This document shows positions 60,166-64,000 of a stretch of DNA of 64,000 nt, piece after piece. Below the pieces are notes generated by a model that was given only the letters and a program-made list of their open reading frames with translations, did no database searches and was not told the origin of the DNA. Position numbers and translations under genes: made by a program. Each line of letters starts with the position of its first letter. Position 1 is the first letter of the stretch. The stretch covers positions 992,001 through 1,056,000 of the forward strand of contig CBDBKU010000002.1 of the NCBI GenBank assembly GCA_965206775.1, given 5' to 3'. The DNA comes from VXMF01 sp965206775. GTDB lineage: Bacteria; Acidobacteriota; Terriglobia; Bryobacterales; UBA6623.

Positions 60166-63100
60166 ATGACGGAAACAACACTTGCAGCAAGTCTGTCGAT
60201 TTGCAAGAAGATTCAAGCCGGATTTTCAATCCGGCTTTTGTTTTGCCTGCTGGCCGGTGCCGTGTGCCTGCCGGGCCAGTTCAGCAGCATTTTGGAAGGT
60301 ACGATTTCCGACCCGGCCGCTGCTGTGATCCCGGGGGTCGACGTCATTGTCGAGGACATTGACACCGGAACGACTAGGACGGTGACCACATCGAGCGTGG
60401 GACGTTATCGGGCGACCGCCTTGGCAGCCAGCACCTATCGTGTCACCGTAAGCGCAGAGGGGTTCCAGACGTACGTACAGGAACGGGTCACCCTCGAGGT
60501 GGCCCAGACGACCACCCTGAATATCCAGATGGAGCTGGGCGCGACGACCGAGACAGTCAGCGTGACCTCGGAGGCACCGTTGATCGAGACCGGCGAGGCG
60601 AAGGTCTCGGGCCAGATCGCGGAGATGGAGGTCGCCGACCTCCCGCTCGTGGGCCGGAACTTCATGACCTTGGTCGTCTTGACGCCGGGCGTGGTCGGTC
60701 TGCCGTCCGGAGGAGGGCAGGCCTACGCGCAGGCGACGGGCGACATATTCTCCGCCGAGTACGGTGTCAACCTAAGCGGCAACGGGCAGCGCGCTGAGTC
60801 AAATAGCTTCAACGTGGATGGCGCGTCGGTCAATGCCAGCCCGCGCGGCGGCGTGGTGAACCACAACCCGAACGCTGACTCCGTGCAGGAACTGCGGGTG
60901 TCGGTCAACAACTTTTCCGCCGAGTACGGGCGCAATTCGTCCGTGCTGGTGAATGTGGTGACGAAATCGGGCACCAACGAGGTACACGGCACGCTGGGCT
61001 GGTACCACACCAACAACGTCCTGCAAAAGCCCAATCGGTTTCAGTCCAGCGGCGTTCCCATATTCCGCCGCAACGAAGCCAATTGGAGCTTGGGCGCGCC
61101 GATCATCAAGAATCGGACGTTCGCGTTCGGGTCCATGGACATCCTGCGTTCCGGCGTCGGAGCCGGGTTCAGCAGAACCGTCGTGAGCCGCCAGTTCGCG
61201 AACCTGGCCCGTGAACGGTATCCCAACAACATCGGCTCCATGGTCATGAACGAGTTCCCCGACATCTTGGAAAACAAGAGCGTCGCCCAGACAGCCGGGA
61301 GCTTGCTCGGCTCGGACTGCAGCGGATCCGCGGCCGTATCCACGCCTATCGGCGCCCTGCCGTGCGACTTCCCTGTGACCGAGCGCGGGTCCTTCGCACA
61401 GACCCTCCCGCGCGACGGCATGCAATGGACGCTTCGCGTTGACCACAACTTCAACGAAAGCAAGGATCGCATCTACGGCAGCGTCGCTCGGACGACCAAC
61501 CAGCAGGTGTTGTTCGGCAGTCCCTCTGTCTATCCCGCCTTTACGAACATGCAAGAGCAGTGGACCGCTTTCGCGAACCTGAATTGGACACGTATCATTT
61601 CGACGAACGTGATCAACGAGGCGTCTTGGTCTTGGCAGCACGCAGAGGGCGACGCGCCCATCGGGCGTGGCGAGATCCCCCGCATCAACGTGCCGGGAAT
61701 CGTGGGCTACGGCCAGGGCTTCTCGGACGCGGTGTTCATCCAGAACAACCAGCAATGGCGCAACGTCACCACCTGGAACAAGGGTTCTCACTCGTTCAAG
61801 TTCGGGGGCAACTTCAACTGCGACAGCGGCTGTCCTGGCGCCGGCGCCCTGTTCGCGGCGGTCTGGGAACGCCCGAACTACGGGTTCAACAGCATCTGGG
61901 ACTTCGCGTTGGACGATCCGTTCTCGCATGGAAACATCGGCTTCGACCCGGCCACGGGCGATGCCAGGGGGTTCGATTTCAGGCCGCGGTTCACAAACTG
62001 GGGCTTCTTCGTCAATGACGACTGGAAGGTGCGACCGAACTTGACGGTCACTTGGGGCGTGCGGTGGGAGGCGTTTCCGATTCCGACTGACTTGGATGGA
62101 ATCTTCGTCGGAGCGAACTTCAGGGGCGGCAGCGACTTCACGGAAAGGATCGCCGATGTCGGAGTGCGTCAAGGCCCGCCTTTGCAATCCACCGACATGA
62201 ACAACATCGCGCCCCGCCTCGGGATCGCCTGGGATCCGACCGGGAGGGGCAAGATGTCCATTCGCGCAGGCAGCGGCATGTTCTACGACCGGCCGGGCGG
62301 CCAGTTCTACAACGACTGCTGCACAACCCTACCCGTCTTCGCGAACGCGAGTGCAACCAAGCAAGACGTCGTTCAACCGGTCTACGGGCTAAGCAGCACG
62401 CTCGAGTCGCCCTGGATGTTCCCGCGCCCGCCGAACCTCCGGGTTGGCCTTGACGAGCGCGGCGGGCTGCTCAGCGGCGTGCGTGCGCTGATCAACATTT
62501 GGGAGCCCCACCTAAAGAACCAGTACGCCATCAACTGGTTCTTCGGCATTCAGTACGCCCTTGGCAGGGACTGGGCGGTCGAGGGGAACTACGTGGGATC
62601 GCAAGGAACCAAGCTGTACCAGCAGTACGAAGTCAACCGGTTCGCCGGCGACTTGCTCGACGGACGGCGGGACCGGCTGAACCCCAGCTTCGGCGACATC
62701 AACTACGGGCAGAACAACGGCAAGTCCTACTACCAAGGGATGAACGTCAGCCTCAAGAAGCGCTTCGCCCACGGCCTGCTGTTTCAAGGAGCATATACCT
62801 TCGGCAAGGCTGTCGACACGGGCAGCAGCTTTTCGGGAGAGCACTTGGTGGAGGTGACAGATATGAGCCTGAATCGCGGACGGTCGCGCTTCGACGTTCG
62901 GCAGAAATACGCTATGAGCTTGATCTTCGAAGTCCCCTCGCCGATCCGCAGAGGTGTGGGCAAGGCGATCTTTGGCGACTGGCAGGTAGGCATCACCACG
63001 ATCTTGCAGAGCGGTTCGCCCTTCAACGTGAGCTGCGGGCTTCCGTTCCGGCCTGTGTTTGACGACAACGGAAACTTGACCGGCAATACTGGCTGCGACT

Positions 63101-63486
63101 TCAACGCGGACGGACGTAACAACGACCGTCCGGACACGCCCGCGTTCGGCGACTCGATCGAAGGAGCGACCAAGGACGACTTCATCAACGGATTGTTCCA
63201 GGCGAGTGATTTTCCGAGGCCCCAGAGCGTGAGGCCTGGTTCGCTCGGGCGGAATACGTTTAACAATCCGGCGTATAGCAACACGGATCTCAACCTGCTG
63301 CGGCAGATTCCACTGCCGCTGCTCGGCGAGGGCGGACGAATCGACCTGCGTGCGGAGTTCTTCAACGTCTTCAACCAAGAGAACCTTGGCTCTGTGAGTG
63401 GCAGCTTGCAGAGCGGCAACTTCGGACGGGTGTCGAATACGTTCAGCGCTCGAAGCATCCAGTTCGGCGTGAAGGTGATCTTCTAG
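60166..63486 (+). CDS. Oar-like TonB-dependent receptor
   Basis: 1106 aa outer-membrane protein. A signal region is at about 15-40 (RLLFCLLAGAVCLPGQ). Next is a carboxypeptidase-regulatory-like Ig domain (ILEGTISDPAAAVIPGVDVI through FQTYVQERVTLEVAQTT), then the plug (SGQIAEMEVADLPLVGRNFM) and a ~800-residue barrel ending in the canonical terminal Phe (SIQFGVKVIF). This architecture is expanded in Acidobacteria. Substrate unknown; likely oligosaccharide or peptide uptake. The start at 60166 is chosen because AAGGGAG lies 8 nt upstream; an ATG at 60157 would have no spacing to that site. Other late blocks: GNYVGSQGTKLYQQYEVNRF and FNVFNQENLGSVSGSL. A hairpin overlaps its signal codons. Confidence 0.92.
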   Translation: MTETTLAASLSICKKIQAGFSIRLLFCLLAGAVCLPGQFSSILEGTISDPAAAVIPGVDVIVEDIDTGTTRTVTTSSVGRYRATALAASTYRVTVSAEGFQTYVQERVTLEVAQTTTLNIQMELGATTETVSVTSEAPLIETGEAKVSGQIAEMEVADLPLVGRNFMTLVVLTPGVVGLPSGGGQAYAQATGDIFSAEYGVNLSGNGQRAESNSFNVDGASVNASPRGGVVNHNPNADSVQELRVSVNNFSAEYGRNSSVLVNVVTKSGTNEVHGTLGWYHTNNVLQKPNRFQSSGVPIFRRNEANWSLGAPIIKNRTFAFGSMDILRSGVGAGFSRTVVSRQFANLARERYPNNIGSMVMNEFPDILENKSVAQTAGSLLGSDCSGSAAVSTPIGALPCDFPVTERGSFAQTLPRDGMQWTLRVDHNFNESKDRIYGSVARTTNQQVLFGSPSVYPAFTNMQEQWTAFANLNWTRIISTNVINEASWSWQHAEGDAPIGRGEIPRINVPGIVGYGQGFSDAVFIQNNQQWRNVTTWNKGSHSFKFGGNFNCDSGCPGAGALFAAVWERPNYGFNSIWDFALDDPFSHGNIGFDPATGDARGFDFRPRFTNWGFFVNDDWKVRPNLTVTWGVRWEAFPIPTDLDGIFVGANFRGGSDFTERIADVGVRQGPPLQSTDMNNIAPRLGIAWDPTGRGKMSIRAGSGMFYDRPGGQFYNDCCTTLPVFANASATKQDVVQPVYGLSSTLESPWMFPRPPNLRVGLDERGGLLSGVRALINIWEPHLKNQYAINWFFGIQYALGRDWAVEGNYVGSQGTKLYQQYEVNRFAGDLLDGRRDRLNPSFGDINYGQNNGKSYYQGMNVSLKKRFAHGLLFQGAYTFGKAVDTGSSFSGEHLVEVTDMSLNRGRSRFDVRQKYAMSLIFEVPSPIRRGVGKAIFGDWQVGITTILQSGSPFNVSCGLPFRPVFDDNGNLTGNTGCDFNADGRNNDRPDTPAFGDSIEGATKDDFINGLFQASDFPRPQSVRPGSLGRNTFNNPAYSNTDLNLLRQIPLPLLGEGGRIDLRAEFFNVFNQENLGSVSGSLQSGNFGRVSNTFSARSIQFGVKVIF
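60215..60244 (+). terminator. Terminator-like hairpin inside receptor signal codons
   Basis: Perfect 10-bp stem AAGCCGGATT / AATCCGGCTT with a 3-nt loop at 60215-60237, followed directly by TTGTTTT. This is a standard intrinsic terminator shape, but it lies about 50-80 nt inside the receptor gene. A second inverted repeat (CTTGCA ... TGCAAG, 60181-60207) precedes it, and its stem is separate. Together they look like an attenuator. Confidence 0.6.
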
Positions 63487-63505
63487 CAAGTCTTGGGATC
63501 GGTAC

Positions 63506-63542
63506 TCTGCTAGCCGCCGGGCACTGCCCGGCGGCTAGCAGA
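63506..63542. terminator. 17-bp perfect hairpin after the receptor gene
   Basis: TCTGCTAGCCGCCGGGC (63506-63522), loop ACT, then its exact reverse complement (63526-63542). It starts about 20 bp after the receptor stop. No T-run follows, but such a GC-rich stem probably stabilises or ends the transcript. Confidence 0.6.
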
Positions 63543-63892
63543 CGCACCAGCCCGGTCGAGAGTCTTCGCCTCCGAGCGCTGGTTGGACCGGCCGAATCCG
63601 GCACGGTATTCGCGTCGCGGAAGCAACCCTTGGCGAGGTGATTCGCCTGTGCTCAGTCCGAGCCCCACCGCTGATTCCTTATTGGTTTGGGGGGGGGATG
63701 GCCCAGATAGGGCGTTGGAGCACGGGAAGCGGGGCGGTCTGCGGAGTGAAAGCGGGTCTTGTTGCGGTGCTGGGGACGCTGCACGGGCCGGGAATCGGCG
63801 GGTGGGCCGCCGGCGGCCGCAACGCGGGCGCAGCGGGACCGTCCGCCAGGCCGCGATGGACCTGGCTCCGCGGCTGCGGGGCGGAATCCTCG
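63543..63892. other. No gene seen; G-tract
   Basis: 350 bp with no recognisable gene. A run of nine G near 63690 and several GC-rich stretches; possibly the end of a mobile element that continues past the window. Confidence 0.3.
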
Positions 63893-64000
63893 CTAGCCAG
63901 GAGTCAGCAGCAGTTGCAGGGCCTCGTCCCGGTTGCCGACGTAGTAGGTTTGCGCCTCCGGCACCGTGTCCTGTGGCCGCTGCGACAGCAGCAGCGCCAG
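63893..64000 (-). CDS. C-terminal 35 codons of an unknown protein (partial)
   Basis: The minus frame entering from the window edge reads LALLLSQRPQDTVPEAQTYY then VGNRDEALQLLLTPG and stop (TAG at 63893-63895). The composition looks like real coding sequence, but I cannot assign a family from the tail alone. It could be a transposase or another multicopy protein. Partial at the right edge. Confidence 0.4.
   Translation of the reverse strand: MALLLSQRPQDTVPEAQTYYVGNRDEALQLLLTPG

Noticed and set aside
60799..63489. Minus-strand frames opposite the TonB receptor
   Set aside because: Shadow of a long, well-supported receptor gene.

Overview
The window is about 64 kb of GC-rich bacterial chromosome. 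I read it as Acidobacteriota, probably a Solibacteres/Bryobacterales-like lineage, possibly host-associated or marine. The evidence is two adjacent VWFA proteins of the acidobacterial TIGR03436 type, a TIGR03437-like N-terminal domain on a copper monooxygenase, an Oar-like TonB-dependent receptor with a carboxypeptidase-regulatory N-terminus, a DUF1552/DUF1592 pair, several sulfatases and many enzymes with Sec or Tat signals. This assignment is inference from gene families; no rRNA is present.

Layout. 1-5.3 kb is a mobile-element graveyard: a frameshifted large serine recombinase with two small accessory genes, a 5'-truncated ISNCY-type transposase, and a stray copy of the last ~71 codons of the monooxygenase gene found intact at 10.6-12.7 kb. 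5.3-8.9 kb holds tandem palindromes, a sulfatase flanked by hydrolase scraps, and tRNA-Ser(CGA). 8.9-14.5 kb holds an alpha/beta hydrolase with an Asp nucleophile, abutting IS256 and IS1380 fragments, the large haem/copper monooxygenase, an enoyl-CoA hydratase pseudogene and an IS1634-type remnant. 14.5-34.2 kb is a catabolic/exported-enzyme region: CehA-like metallohydrolase, gamma-glutamyltransferase, YwaF-like membrane protein, sulfatases, Tat-exported VOC protein, exported D-2-hydroxyacid dehydrogenase, DUF1552/DUF1592 pair, YbdK-like ligase, GH43-like propeller and a Tat-exported enolase-superfamily enzyme. 35-38.5 kb carries an exported TldD/TldE-like pair whose genes overlap by 4 nt. 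38.9-44.9 kb holds an AAA/DUF4143 ATPase broken by an amber codon just after Walker A, a Kelch protein, a CRTAC1/UnbV propeller and a PlsB-like acyltransferase. 45.4-60 kb is more housekeeping: esterase, two TPR proteins, ceramidase-like hydrolase, Gfo/Idh/MocA dehydrogenase, CTP synthase, two VWFA proteins, phosphate acetyltransferase, and the CbiZ-CbiB corrinoid salvage pair. 60-63.5 kb is a TonB-dependent receptor with a terminator-like hairpin inside its signal-peptide codons and a 17-bp perfect hairpin after its stop.

How the genes work together. Most intact products are predicted to be exported, which suggests extracytoplasmic breakdown of sulfated, esterified or peptidic material with uptake through the TonB receptor. 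CbiZ and CbiB together suggest remodelling of scavenged corrinoids. The number of broken genes (recombinase, transposases, enoyl-CoA hydratase, one sulfatase, the ATPase) suggests a genome with active mobile elements and ongoing gene decay, although single-base frameshifts could also be assembly errors.

I did not find a clear defence island, CRISPR array or secondary-metabolite cluster. The least ordinary items are the exported TldD/TldE-like pair, the three-gene serine-recombinase module, the hairpin in the receptor signal sequence and the tandem palindromes at 5.3 kb.
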